NCBI RefSeq assembly: GCF_017654505.1
Contig: NC_054548.1
Coordinates: forward strand, 34,919,774 to 34,983,773
Source of the DNA: Polyodon spathula
Lineage: Eukaryota; Chordata; Actinopteri; Acipenseriformes; Polyodontidae
DNA: 64,000 nt
Direction of reading: 5' to 3'
Positions within the stretch are counted from its first letter, which is position 1; each line of letters begins with the position of its first letter. The position numbers and the translations under genes are program-made. The notes beneath the pieces are model-generated. The model did not search any database and was not told the DNA's origin. It worked only from the letters and a program-made list of their open reading frames with translations. Positions 1 through 12,453 of this stretch are shown in pieces.

Positions 1-83
1 AGTGAAGAACAACAAATAGTAAAATTTCTGTACTGTGCATTATCTGTGCATTAAAGCAGAATTAACTCAAATGAATGGCACAT

Positions 84-510
84 TGGACAGGGTGGCTTGG
101 TGGTGACGTCAGACCAGGAAGACACAGACACCAGTACTGTGGTGGTGAGTCGCAACTGCACTAATACTTATTAAATACAGTAAAATATCGGAACAGAAAC
201 AGAACAAACAAAACAGAACAGTGGCCAAAATAAACAGATACAATCATTTAAACAAAATAAAACACTGCACAATAGGCATGTTGGCCAAAACAAATAATCA
301 ACAGAGACAAACAAGTATCGTGCTGGTCTTAAGCCAGCATGTGTAGCAATTGTTATCAAAGTTGTATCTTACTGTCCCTTTTTCTTTGCTCTATCTCGGT
401 CGTACTCTCCACTCTGATCAACCCTCTATGAGCGGCTGCTTTACTTTTATATGCGTGGCCAACTCTCAATTGGTAATGAGTTCATTAGTTTGGGAGATGG
501 CCATGTAACA
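84..510 (-). mobile_element. LTR-like repeat, antisense
   Basis: The block begins with TG and ends with CA. Read on the minus strand it has a TATA-like ATATAAAAG near 447-456 and ends with a run close to ctgacgtcaccaccaagcc, which resembles the 3' end of the LTRs at 22.8 and 27.1 kb. AT-rich text with AATAAA-like signals lies in the middle. The flanks (cacat and gtttg) do not form a target duplication, so the boundaries are tentative. It is probably a decayed solo LTR of a related family. Confidence 0.45.
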
Positions 511-2198
511 GTTTGTTCATTTTTATCATTTTTTTCTGTGATGTACAGTGAATTTATTAAAGGAGAATAAAACAACTCACACTTGTTTTTAAAAAAAGCT
601 CCTCTTTCTGCAGAATGTTATGTACTTTTTAAGTGGTCTATTCTAGCAATCTACACATTATGTACTTATTGTAGAGGCTAAAATAGAAACAATTGTAGAT
701 AGGTTTTCAATTGCATTAGCTTTACAGTATGTGCTGTGCATACTACTCAGTGAGCATTCTCCCAAAACCCAATTACAGATATCAGCAAAGTGGCCCTAAT
801 ACTATTTAGATTTGGAAACTGGGGTGGCTAATCCAGATGCAAAAATATAGCCCAGGTGCATTATCAGCTTGAAAGACATCTTGGGGGGTTAAAACAATTC
901 ATAAATAATGCTCAGCAGTAATTTCCCAATCAGTGCAATCTGTAAACCCACTCCATGCGAGCCACCACCACCCTTACCAGCTGCCTTTGAGAGGCTTCAC
1001 TGGAGCTTCCCCAGACATAAACATGCCTGTCAATTCAAAATAATGTGAAACAGGATTTGTCAGATCAAGTCACCTTCTGCTGGTCTGCCACCTTCACCAC
1101 TGGATGCAAGCAATCCTATTGACATCTGAAATTTGTGAACTGTGAACAGCAGCTATGGAGAATTGAATGGAGCTGAAGTTTGCAAATTTACTTGTACATA
1201 GGCTTTCGTACATTGAAACTTAAATGATCTTATTGCATCGTCAACAGTGTACTAAATCCTTAGGTAAGTAATGGTATACAGTAATGCATAGATATAAGTA
1301 TATGTTTTCATATCACTATCAAACATGATGTGTGTTCTCTATATACAGCAAATATGGTCAAATTATGTTTTCTCTAATTGTCTGCAAAGTAAATGTCATA
1401 AATAAAAATAAAATAATGATCAACTTTGGACAAAGGACATGTGATAATGTGATAGGAGTTTTGCCCTGTTCTGAAGCTATGATCTAAGTTACAATTTATG
1501 AAAGTTGCATGGATTCATAGAACCATACATTGCATTGTAACTGCAGCTCATTCTGTAAGTAACTAAACTATAAGAAAACTAATTAATGTTCTTTGCAAAA
1601 TATAAACCTTCAATTACAGGAACAGCCTTACTCAGTGTTGCTATCATAACACTCTTTCATCCTCAGTATCCACTTTAATCCTAGGCGGCCACAGCAGGCC
1701 TCCATTTTAATGAATGCAAGATGTGGACAGGGACTAAAGGGGCAACAGTTCTGTTGAAATATGTGAGAAAGGTTATTTATGGATTTATACGTTTTACAGT
1801 TGGGGGAGTACAGGTTTGCACCCTGGCTGTGCGGAGTGGCAGGTCTTCACTGGAGATTCTGGAGGGAGTGTTGCGGGTTATGGAGGCAAAACTTGCATAG
1901 ACTGTTTGGCCTCATTGTACTACTGGCCAGGCGCCTAGTGAGCTCAGGCGGACAACTGCAAGGCTGTCCTTTCTCCTCCAGAGGTCAGTAATTCATTGCT
2001 CTCGGTTCCTGGGTGTAAAAGTGGAAACTGACTTGGTTGTGGGATTGGAGGACCCCCACTGAGCCTTCAGTTCACCTGAGCTGGGTAGGGAATTGCTGCG
2101 GTGAAAATAATTGGACGTTCTAAATAGGGGTGAACATTGAGGGTAAAAATAATTGGGTGATTTTGGATAGGGCATGTGGAGTAAAGTGAATAAGTAGG
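511..2198. other. Intergenic, no gene seen
   Basis: AT-rich sequence without a convincing coding frame. The G-rich piece at about 1780-2180 has the texture of an old dispersed repeat, but I cannot place it in a family. A 70-codon frame at 1779-1991 has no recognisable domain and is treated as chance. Confidence 0.5.
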
Positions 2199-2918
2199 TG
2201 TGACAGAGAGTGAATGAATCTTAGTCAACAATCTCCCTCCCGACCTGTGAGGGCACGGTATAGCAGGAACCATGTGCCTCGGACTGGAAGGTTTGACAAT
2301 TCATTCCAGGGTCAGTTGGAAGTTGGCCGTCCAGAAAGGGGTTGAAGCCACATTACTAGAAGTCAGCACCTTACTGCGGTGTGCCAGTCATGGATTGGAG
2401 GAGACGTGATTGCACTTGCTACCAAAGGGGGCGTGACTGAAGGTATATCAGGGGATGTGGTTGAGCGATCTGTTCCTTTGTTATGGTTGTGAAAGACCTG
2501 TAAAGGACAGTAAAAGCTGAAAGTAACCGTGAGTTTTTGTGTTGTTGTATCTAGCTGTCTATTAATTGTCACCCTTATCATTCATAGAAGACTAAATCTG
2601 GGGGCTGTCGCTATTCAGCCAGCATCACCCCCGGACTGCACTGCACTACTGTTTCACTGTTACTGTATAAATCTCCACTTACACAAGGAGCACTCACTGT
2701 TGGGATTCGTCACTGTGTCTGTGTATAGTATGTGCTATTATTATTTTGGGACTGAACCCCATGGTTTTGACTGGTTTTACACATTGCTGTGTATAGTCAG
2801 TCTTATTATTTAAGCAACAAAATAAAGCTTTGTTTTCACCACTGGAACTGTTGTTGGACTGTTGTTATTAAGTCCTGCATCACCTCTACACCTGTGCACT
2901 ACAAACCACTTTTCCACA
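2199..2918 (+). mobile_element. Solo LTR with perfect 5-bp target duplication
   Basis: It starts tgtgacagag, ends cttttccaca, and is flanked on both sides by gtagg (2194-2198 and 2919-2923). That duplication fixes both ends and marks retroviral-type integration. The inside matches the LTR family also seen at 8.44, 19.6 and 56.7 kb. Shared blocks are the start, the stretch ctccctcccgac...tgtgaggg, and the text around the TATA-like site. No gag or pol is attached, so this is a solo LTR left by LTR-LTR recombination. Confidence 0.85.
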
Positions 2919-5399
2919 GTAGGGTAACACATTTTTTTCCAAATACTTGGTGAAATCCATCTGTGATAATTATTTTATTGATTATTTTCTTGTACAATGT
3001 CATTGTAGAATCAGTTAACACCTGGTTTTAGACATCACTTGTACAATGGCAGACAGAAACAAATGTACATTGAAATATAATGGTGAGGAAAAATAGATAC
3101 AATTAAATAAATTACAAATTGAGAGAGAGAAAAAATAACAAAAAAAGAGAACAAGAAAAAAATACAGCAGCTCATCCCCCTCCACGTTTTCATTCAAACA
3201 TCATTTTTTTGTTTTCTTTCTCTTTGGTGTGGGGTTGAGCTGAATTCATACAGAATGTGCTGTCAAGAATGACCAATATAATTGAGGTACCTAGCCAATC
3301 TCAGGTTGTATTTACCAATATAGTGAATTAGGTATACAATTTATTTAGATATAAATTAGTCTCTAGGAGCCCTGTTTAAGAACGTCCAAATGTTAATAAC
3401 TGAGACATACCATAATAGTTTGGTGATATAATATAGAACTCGGATTCCCTTGACAACAATTGACATCCACACAACATGTCAACAATATAAAATAATAGTT
3501 TATTTAAGAATAAAAAGGGGTGCACAACTAATCTAATATTACAGAAAGGAAAAAGGATGTTGGTTAGAGATATGCATCAATAGTGTACAGTTCATTGATT
3601 CCATAGTCAAACGATTACAATGACCGTAACATCATTAGAATACATGGTTAATATACTAGTACTGAATATGTTTTATCACACAAAGTGTCTACTTTGCATT
3701 AGTATTTTCAATACCAATTTCTCGTTGTAATCGATCATGTCAATACGCATAAGAATTAATTCAACTTCCCATTCAGAACGGAATCCAACACTCCAGTACC
3801 TAATTTAGCAAATTAGTTTTATTGTGTTAATTTAGTTTAGACATGATATACCAAACTAATAATATGTTATCAACCTCAGTTGATTATATTTTCATATTAA
3901 ATCAGAAATGGGGCAATGATCAAATTCTCTGCATTTACGAAGCAACTCCTTTGACTTGCACGTTTTCAATAAATAAAATATATTTCTTATGCACTCTAAA
4001 ACAGGAAGTTATATTCTATTCCTAAAACAGTTTATCCACTTAAATTGAAAGCATTTGCTTCAGTTACTTTCTCGAGTCATAAAGTATTTAATATTAGACA
4101 TGTTGAATACTTATCAATTAGCATATAAAGTCAATCTGTGTCAATGAATACTGCAGCTCTCCTGATCCGCAGTTCCAATGAAGATGGTACTTTGCTGTAC
4201 GCGTTGTATTGCATAAGCCCATAATAAACAAACAGTTCTTTTCAAATGGAGATCAGCTTGTTGATCTCCAAGTCCTGCAGCATTATATTTGTTGTTGGCA
4301 GTTTTCCAACTGGAAATAATTCTGTTGATCAGACATAACTCAGTTCAGAGAATAATTGCGATTGAAAAGTTATGTAGATCATAGAAGTGTTCTTGCAATC
4401 CTTCTGTACGGCTGGCTATGCTTCCATTTACTGGTTCAGTCTCTCGCAGGGCAAATAGCTATGGCTCTCTTCAAAGCTGATTTTAGCCATTCTTCAGAAC
4501 ACTGGTTCTTCCTTGACTTCCGTGAATTCGAGCACTTATGCTCCCTTGATTCAGAAACTTTCTTCAGAGCAGTTTAGCTTCCATTTTGTTCCTCCGAACT
4601 CCAAGCCACTTCTAGCAGGTGGAGCTCACTTCTTTATCTTGCCTGGAGTGCTGTTCCTCTTTGGGGAAAACTCAATCTCTCTCATAGGCAAAACTCATGC
4701 CCTGTCATGGGCACACAATCCTGCATGGAGGGCACATGGGCAGCACATCCTTTTGAAAGTCGCAGGGCTGGTTTTGTTGTCCTGACTTCCACCCTGTGAT
4801 TAGTTAGTTTGGTTATTTTGGGCTGTGCCCGAGTCCACACGGGGTGTTGCTCATTGGTTGTTCTCATTCAGAGACAAATTGGTTTGTGGTTTCGACCCCT
4901 GTCGGCTCTATTTGAGGGGTACTGCTCACTGTCCGAGGTGTCAAAACTTGCCTTCTACAAGATACTGCTGGTGACTAAATGATTCATTCAATGATGGGTA
5001 AAGATAAAACACTTGTCCAGCAGTTAGTTTACGACTCTTTCTAAAAACATTTTTTGTCAGTGGGGGAGTTAGTAACCAGACCAAGAAGACACAAAGAATG
5101 GTTTAAGATTCCCCTCTGTATATTTCAATTCTGTTAATTTCATACACAGAGTGATTTTATGACCCCCTCTGATGCTACACCAACATTATCAATTCATCTG
5201 TATGAGAGCTCTTCATATGCAGCTATTTGGTTTAGTTGTACACAACACTCATCAGGGGAAGGAACATGTGTACTTTTCCAGTCCTTCAATATTAATTTTC
5301 AATATGGCACTCTGGACTCAGTCGGCAGGAAGATTTGCAGTTGGTGAGGCATCTCTGAGAATATACAAATGAGGGTAGTAGGGGAAATTAATCGTTCTG
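2919..5399. other. Unassigned repeat-like DNA, no gene seen
   Basis: Mostly AT-rich text. A possible old LTR runs from about 3451 (tgacaacaat) toward about 4950 (gaggtgtca), but no target duplication was found. The short frames at 4356-4785 and 5159-5372 overlap each other on both strands and show no known domain. I support no gene here. Confidence 0.4.
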
Positions 5400-8300
5400 A
5401 AGGATACTGTGAATTTCTGACCAAAGTGCCTGGATTTTAGGGCAGCTCCACTGAGCATGGACTAGAGTGCCTACTTCTGATTTACATTTCCAACATTCAT
5501 GGGGAATCCTTTTGATTATTTCTATAGAACCTGCATAGTGTAGTATGCCGAAACCTCGTGTCCCTTACCAAATCTACTCAGTATGTCGGTAGGAACATTT
5601 ATATACTGTGGCGGGACATTGGCTGAGCCAAAGGTTTGTACAAGTAGGTACCGGAGTTGCAAATATCTCCAAAACTGAGATGGGGGTAGGCCAAAATGTT
5701 GCTGCAATTTTTTTAATGATTTGATAGCATTGCCTTCATACAGATCTCCCAGCACTAGGATGCCTCTTTGCAGCCACTCCTTCCAGAGAAAGGGTAATTT
5801 AGCAAAACATAATGTAGGATTTAACTAGAGACCTGAATAAAGATTAAGGTAGGGATTAAAGCCAATTCTTTTTTCAGACCCATTGTGCATGCAACAGAAT
5901 AGGGTGAGTTTGACCTGTCTGGGGCAATTTATCAGAGATGCAGCTGAATGGAGTGAAAGAACCACAGGCAGTGCTTTCTATTCCATACCAAGGGAGAGCT
6001 TTCCCTGGGGGTATTGACCACATAGCCAAATGCCTTAGACTGAAAGTATAGTTATAGAGTAGCAGTTTAGGGATCCCCAAACCTCCTTGATTCACTGGTC
6101 TTTGCAATTTTTCGAATATTTGAGAGGAATCTTTAAGGGCAATGTTTGCAGTAAGTAATTTATCTTTGGTATGCAGTTCATTTTTAAGACATGGGCTTTA
6201 CCCCACAGAGAGAGAAAAAGAGGGGACCATCTTGAAATATCTGCTGAAATCTGTCCCAGTAGAGGTTCAATATTGTCCTTTACCAATTCACTCAGCTGGG
6301 GTAGGATACAAAGAACCAGGTATTGTATGCCCTTTTAGGTCATTGAAAAAAAAACTTGCTTGAAATAAAGATTTGGGGCAATACGCTGTCAAGGGGAGAG
6401 TCTCAGATTTTGTTCAATTAACCTTGTAACCAGAAGGTTTAGAGAAAGTGTCTATGGTGGCAAGAGCAGCTGGAATTGAGTTTTCTGGGTCAGAAACAAA
6501 AAAATAGGATATCGTCTGCGTAAAGCATAAGTTTATTTGATCCTCTCACTTGAATACCAGGGAAACTGGGATCCAGCTGTAAAGCAGGAGCGGTTCTAAG
6601 GCTAGAGCAAAAAGTAAGGACGAAAGTGACTAGTGCCCCTGCTAGTGCCCCTGTCTAGTGCCCCTGCTAGTGCCCCTGCCAAGTTCAAACTGTGGGGATA
6701 TTAACCTATTAGTCAGAACTGCTGCAGTTGGATGTTTGTATAAGAGCTGAATCCAGCTAATAAAAGGATTCAAAGGTGAGGAATAAATATTTCCACTCTA
6801 CCTAGTCGAATGCCTTTTCGGCGTCTAATGAAACAGCAGCCATCGGGGAGTTATCAGTTTGGGTACCTCACATTATATTAATAAGACACCTAATGTTGTA
6901 AGAAGAATAGCAGTTGTGTATAAACCTAACTTGATCTGGATGGATCAAATCAATGATGACTTTATCTAAGCGGTTGGCCAAGATTTTAGACAGCATTTTT
7001 CCAACCGTATTAATTAAGGATATAGGTCTATAGCTTGTACACTCACAAGGGTCTTTATTCTTTTTAAGTATGAGAGAAATAAGGGCCTGAGAGAGTAGGA
7101 GGGAGGGAATTATTTTCAAGGGACTCTATATACATATTCAGCAGCAGTGGGGTCAGTTCTTTTACAAAAACTCTGCAGTAAAACCATTCAAAAACCAGGA
7201 ACCCTGCTTGATGGCAGTGTTTTTTTTTAGAACTTCAGCTATTTCCTCTTCTGATAGAGGGGAATCAAGAAAGTCTTTCTGTTGTACATTCAGCGCTGGT
7301 AGGTTCAATTTATTAAAGAAAGTCTTAACTTCTTTTTCAGCTGAAGACTCAGAAGTATATAATTTTGCATAGAATTCTTTAAACACATTATTTATATTGC
7401 AAGAATATGTCACTAGGCTCTCCTAGTATAACAATTGGTCACGATCCCCTTCCTCAAAATATTTCTGTCTCGCCCTTAATAAAGCAAATTCTGCCTTTTA
7501 GGTCAGAATAGAATTATATTTGTATTTTAACTGTGTCAATATTCTTAAGTTTTCAGTGGATGTATTGTGTTTAAAGTTCTTTTCAGCTGCTTGTAATGTT
7601 TCTCTAAATCAAGCTGTTGTGCAGCATTGCTTTTTTCCTATGTTTTCCATATTGAATGACAATTCTAAGAAAAGCCTTCATAGCTTCCCAAGCTATCCAG
7701 CAGAGGGGGCGGAAGGCAGATTGGTCTGCATATAAAAGCAAATTTGTGCTCTCAGAGCCTCTTAAACTCCACCTCCAGTAAAAGGCTAGAATTAAACCTC
7801 CATCTTGGGGACTTATTAATTTCACCAAAGGAAAGCAAGTAGAGTGACAAAGGGGCATGGTCAGGTACCACAATATTCCCAACTACACGTGAATGAAATA
7901 ATAGATTTAGATATTAGAAAATAATCTATTCTTGACAATGTATTATGTTCTGCAGATGCCAAATATCAACAAGTCCTAATTCTGTACACAGGCCCTGCAA
8001 TACACTAACTGATTTAGGAGGGCAAATTGATTAAAGTCTTGATTAAAGTCGCCCCCCATCGCAATAGGCTAATCTCCCATTTCACTCAATTTCCGTCTGA
8101 GTTCTCCAAAGAACGCAGGGTCATCACTATTCAGAGCTTAAAAATGAGCAAGAATTACTGTTTGGCCCTCAATTTCAGCTAATAGTATAATCCCCTTCCG
8201 GCTGAATCCTTAGTCTCTCTCATGCATTTAAACTGTAGGTGTTTGCTCACTATGATTGCCACACCCTTAATCTTGTTTGTGCCTACTCTAAAAGAAACAC

Positions 8301-8443
8301 ATGACCAACACAGTCTCTGCAACGTTTTTGTGACTCCCTTCCAAGAGATGTGTTTCTTGTAAAAATACCAAATCATATTGTTTAGGCTTAAGAGTAGACA
8401 GTACGTTCTTCCTTTTAATAGGATGATTTAAACCTTTAACATT
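5400..8443 (-). pseudogene. L1-type LINE ORF2 (endonuclease and reverse transcriptase), broken
   Basis: ORF2 of an L1-clade retrotransposon, which would cut target DNA and reverse transcribe the element's RNA. On the minus strand, pieces appear in the correct order: an apurinic-type endonuclease start (NVKGLNHPIKRK, then VFLQETHLL) at 8290-8440; RT text SYRPISLIN near 7030; LDAEKAFD near 6810; a YADD catalytic box at 6511-6522; and C-terminal text (SRWSPLFLSLWGKA, later FWRYLQLR) down to about 5520. Many stops and frameshifts separate the pieces. The 5' end is cut by the LTR at 8444. Its likely partner ORF1 lies at 11.3-12.1 kb on the same strand, so the two are probably one element split by later insertions. 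Confidence 0.85.
6630..6679. repeat. Four-copy 12-bp tandem repeat
   Basis: The unit ctagtgcccctg occurs four times, with one extra t between copies two and three. It lies inside the L1 ORF2 remnant, between the YADD box and the LDAEKAFD block, so it is a local expansion after the element decayed. Confidence 0.8.
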
Positions 8444-9180
8444 TGTGACAGAAATAGAATGATTCCTGGTGTTAGATCTCCCTCCTGACATGTGAGGGCG
8501 CTATGTAAAGGGAACAAAGCACCCTGGACTGAATGGCATAACAGTTAATTCCTAGGCTTAGGCAGAAGTCAGCCACCTAGAAAGGACGAGGAGCTACAGT
8601 ACACAAAACCAATGACCCGGACAGAAAACGACGTGACATCCGTGGATTGGAGGAGTGGATGCGCTCATTGACCAAGGGGTCATAGGTGACTGTATAAAAA
8701 GGGGACGTAGTGATGTGATCTGTTCCTTTGTAAATAGTTAGAACAAACCTAAAAGGAGACTAGTGAAAACATTAGTGTTTTGTTTGTTTGTACTGTCAAG
8801 TCTAAAAATTGTTTATTTATTGTGATTAGACAGCTAACATGATCCAGAGCTGTCACCAAAGGCCAGCACCAAACCGGACATCACTGCATTTGTATCATGG
8901 AGAACTGTATTGCACCGCAATCATTAATTCATTCACTAAGGAACTTGCGTAGGTGTTTTGTGTGGGTGTATAAAGAATGGGACTATTATTTTGGGACAAA
9001 CCCGGGGATTATAAATAAAGTAATACACACCGCTGTATTAGTTAGCATCATTTATTGTTTACTGTTTGTTTTGCCACACACTCCATATAGCAAAGCCCAA
9101 CCCCTTATTTCTACATGCCTGCATGTTGTATACCAATACTCTTACACACAGGCATCTGAAAGACAACAACCGCTGTCACG
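8444..9180 (+). mobile_element. LTR inserted in the L1 ORF2 start
   Basis: It begins tgtgacagaa at 8444 and then follows the same family as the LTRs at 2.2, 19.6 and 56.7 kb (ctccctcctgac, gtgagggc, ccaaggggtca, a TATA-like tataaaaagggg). It interrupts the L1 reading frame just before NVKGLN. The 3' end is unclear: the text leaves the family after ttttgccaca near 9074. The 5 bp before the insertion, acatt, recur at 9335-9339, which may mark the true end. A terminal CA is not clean there. Confidence 0.6.
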
Positions 9181-9447
9181 CAATCAACTGAAGTAAATAC
9201 AAAAAGGCAGAGGAAAAACAAAAACAAATTAAAAAATAAAGTAAATAACAAAGCTCAACAATTTCCTACGGTCCGTGATTCTCCGGGTCAGAACTGCTCT
9301 CCAGTCTTCACCGACTTGCTTTGATCTTACTCAAACATTTTAGGGGACTTAATGACAAGATTGTCCTCCACACCCCCCAGCCCACCCAATTTCCATTATG
9401 TTTTATTGACTAATTTATTTGTTCAACTGTTATTGTCATCATCGTAC

Positions 9448-9489
<42 letters not shown>

Positions 9490-10065
9490 GTAGTAGTAGT
9501 AGTCGTAGTATTAGTATTATTAGTATTATTAGTATTTACTTATTTTTACAGTTATTTTCTATTTATACTTTTGGCAAAATAGTTCTGTAGGGTCGCTGAC
9601 AGTATTATGGTCTGGGGACAGAGACATGGACACTCAAACAATCTTCAAATGTCTGCCTCCAACTCTTACAAAACTTTCTTCCTCTCTCCCAGACCCTATC
9701 GTTGTTCTGCTGTGCGCTGTTAGTATTATAAAATGGGAGAGAGAAGAACCATGCTGTTAATTATTATATAATTCTTGTATTTTGCACAACTTTTTGGATT
9801 AACGATCATAAAGTATAACAGAAGTAACAACAACCATAATAAAGCCACTGGCATGTAGGGGGCCCCATTGTTAGTTTCTATTTATCGCATACTGTGGTTA
9901 TGAGGTTGGTTCCCTCTGTGACACCGTCAACAACACCACCTGCACAGACTGCGGTTTCTGAAACTGAAAAGGGGTGCAGTGGGTTCTAAGCTCAGCAATA
10001 GTACCCCTCTTCCTGAAGGATAGATACATAAACTATCAAATCAATTAACAATAACCTAATCATAC
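9181..10065. other. Probable L1 inter-ORF remnant with TTA microsatellite
   Basis: It lies between the ORF2 and ORF1 parts of the minus-strand L1 and is probably its spacer or a further insertion. It includes a (TTA)n tract followed by tag-rich repeats at 9447-9540. The frame across that tract is only Leu/Val low complexity. No gene is supported. Confidence 0.4.
9447..9540. repeat. TTA/TAG trinucleotide microsatellite
   Basis: About fourteen TTA units, then degenerate TAG and TATTAG units, read directly from the sequence. Confidence 0.9.
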
Positions 10066-10359
10066 TGTGGCAGGCTGGCATGGATAGCAGAGACAACTGC
10101 AGTTCAAAAAAATAACTAACTGGATTTAGAAAATTCAAAAAAACCACAACAAACAAACACCAACCTGCTTCCTCAGCTCCCTTCTTCCCAAATGAGAAGC
10201 AGAGGCCTCCTTTTATATCAGGTGGCTGGGCGCTGATTGATCGTTAATCAACCTAATCAACTAATCAACCCCAGCCACCTGAACATAATAAACCCAGGCA
10301 GGCAGGGGAAGTTAACCCCATCCCTGCCAATTTAAAGGGCAGAGCTTTGCTCTGCCACA
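10066..10359 (-). mobile_element. Short solo LTR, 294 bp, perfect target duplication
   Basis: The plus strand reads tgtggcaggctgg...ctctgccaca, and both flanks are catac (10061-10065 and 10360-10364). On the minus strand there is a TATA box (atataaaagg) near 10210, so transcription would run minus. The ends are near-mirror (tgtggcag / ctgccaca). No internal region is attached. It sits within the disrupted L1 interval. Confidence 0.88.
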
Positions 10360-10379
10360 CATACATAAAGCAAACCGTA

Positions 10380-11099
10380 TATACTGTGACTTATTGAAAT
10401 CAATTTCCTTTTGAATTGTGCCAAGTACAAGGTTGTCCTGGAAGAAAACTTGCTTCTTTCTGCTCTGACAGTGTTCCCCAACTCTGAGGATTGGTTTTCC
10501 AGCAGGACAATGCTCCATGCCACACAGCCAGGTCAATCAAGGTGTGGATGGAGGACCACCAGATCAAGACCCTGTCATGGCCAGCCCAATCTTCAGACCT
10601 GAACCCCATTGAAAACCTCTGGAATGTGATCAAGAGGAAGATGGATGGTCACTAGCCATCAAACAAAGCCAAGCTGCTTGAATTTTTGCGCCAGGAGTGG
10701 CATAAAGTCACCCAACATCAATGTGAAAGACTGGTGGAGATCATGCCAAGAAGCATGAAAGCTGTGCTTGAAAATCAGGGTTATTCCACCAAATATTGAT
10801 TTCTGAACTCTTCTTAAGTTAAAACGTTAGTATTGTGTTGTTTAAAAATGAATTTGAACTTATTTTCTTTTCATTGTTCGAGGTCTGGCAACACTGCATC
10901 TTTTTTGTTATTTTGACCAGTTGTCATTTTCTGCAAATAAATGCTCTAAATGTTTTTATTTGGAATTTGGGAGAAATGTTGTCAGTAGTTTATGGAATAA
11001 AACAAAAATGTTCATTTTACCCAAACACATACCTAAAAATAGTAAAACCAGAGAAACTGATAATTTTGCAGTGGTCTCTTAATTTTTTCCAGAGCTGTA
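10380..11099 (+). pseudogene. Tc1-type transposase C-terminal half with right terminal repeat
   Basis: A DDE transposase of the Tc1/mariner superfamily, 5'-truncated. The plus strand encodes QQDNAPCHTARS (second catalytic Asp), then SSDLNPIENLWNVIKRKM (third acidic residue), one stop after MDGH, and a tail ending near 10798. The right end is a typical Tc1 terminal repeat (cagtggtctcttaatttttt, then ccagagctgta, ending 11099). The left end and the N-terminal DNA-binding domain are missing, so it cannot move. Confidence 0.8.
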
Positions 11100-11290
11100 T
11101 ATGGGCAGCAAAGAAATAAACTGATAATACTGAGTCTAACAGTGGTTAATCTTACAAATAAAAACATATTTACAAAAGTATTCTAATACAGTATTTCTGT
11201 TGCATGTAAACAAAGCATTAATTTTTTCCCCCCTATTTACCCTGGTGGTGCAGGTGAGAAACATGTTAGCTGATATTTTCTACACCTTAC

Positions 11291-12087
11291 TCAAAACCTT
11301 GCCACAGGGTCCGGGTTTGAAAATGAGTTGATGCCGACATTCAGTCCATCCGAGTTACACACATTTCCCCCAGTCTTATTCACTTCGGTAACGACTGAAT
11401 TTAGTCCATGGCTTTCTTTGGATCTTTGAACCACTGTGATCCCTCTGTGTTGTCGATCCTCATGGCAGGATACATCAAAGCAAACTTCACACGCCGTTTG
11501 CCTCTGGTCTTGTAGGGCTTTTGAGGGATTGGGGAAAATCATTATACAGTGTCCTTCCCAGTGGATTTCCCCTTTCCCGCTGGACGCGCGAACAATCAAC
11601 TCCCTGTCCTGGAATCTCAGAAAGCGTGCAATTATAGGCCTTGGTCGCTGATCAGGAGCTGGATGAGGTCCCAGAGACCTATGGGTCCAGTTAATTTCCA
11701 ACGCCCTGGTAGCACTTATATTCAAAATTGTAGGGATATTTTTTCTCGGAAATGCGATGTCATTGCCAACTTTGCTCCCTTCCAGAAATCTGATGAAATG
11801 CAGATTATTGCCATGATTTCTGTTTTCCATATCATCGAGTTTGCTGCAGAAGATTGCAATGTTCCCTTCCACAGATGCTAATGATCTTTTAATGTCCTTG
11901 AGGTCGCTCAGTTCCTCTGATATGTTTTTAAGTATTGCATACATATTTCAGATATCTTTCGATACGTTGTTTGGGTCCGAGCCTTCTGCAGATGTAGCCA
12001 GTAAAGGGGATCCGTCATCATTATTTTCTTCAGTGTCACGCTTGGAGCATTGTGATTTAATTTTAGTCGTCTTTTTCTTTGAAGCAA
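11291..12087 (-). pseudogene. L1-type LINE ORF1 (RNA-binding protein), decayed
   Basis: The 217-codon frame at 11944-11291 carries the L1 ORF1p pattern: a coiled-coil-like N-terminus, then DDMENRNHGNNLHFIRFLEG, HRSLGPHPAPDQRPRPIIAR and FLRFQDRE, which is the RRM-like and C-terminal domain order of fish L1 ORF1. A more N-terminal part is in another frame up to about 12087, where the LTR-like repeat starting tgtggcgg cuts it. ORF1p coats element RNA as trimers. The upstream break and frame change make this copy dead. Confidence 0.85.
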
Positions 12088-12453
12088 TGTGGCGGAGTGT
12101 CCCACCCCTTTGTGTTTAGTGTGTTTTATGTTATATGTAGTGTGTTAATGTTGGTGTTTATGTATAAAATACACAGGATATAAATATGGGATATGAGCAC
12201 GAGTGTTTAAAATGTATATTTGTATTTAGGCACGAGGATTGCATAGCGCTTCACGTGCATGTAAAATGTAATAATATGTGAGCACGGGGAATTGCACTTA
12301 ATTAATTCAAGTGCAGTTGTACCGAGACTCCAGTTGAATGATTGATTAGCAATCAAGTCTTTGTTGATTAAACTGCGCATCAGCGCATTTCATTCACCAT
12401 TTCACCTCGTATTGCTGTGTGTTCTTCCGGGTCTGACGTCACCACTAGTGTCA
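12088..12453 (+). mobile_element. LTR-like repeat cutting the L1 ORF1
   Basis: It starts tgtggcggagtgtccc exactly where L1 ORF1 homology ends, and finishes ...gtctgacgtcaccactagtgtca. The 3' end resembles the LTR ends at 24.2 and 27.7 kb. No target duplication (agcaa) was found on the right, so it may continue into internal sequence or be truncated. Related antisense text occurs near 51.6-51.86 kb. Confidence 0.45.

Noticed and set aside
3451..4952. Large LTR or endogenous retrovirus end
   Set aside because: Only tgac/gtca-type ends were seen. There is no target duplication, no matching second copy and no coding region.
9352..9582. 76-codon Leu/Val-rich frame
   Set aside because: Runs through a TTA/TAG microsatellite with no other support.
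11549..11881. 110-codon plus frame
   Set aside because: Antisense shadow of the L1 ORF1 remnant.
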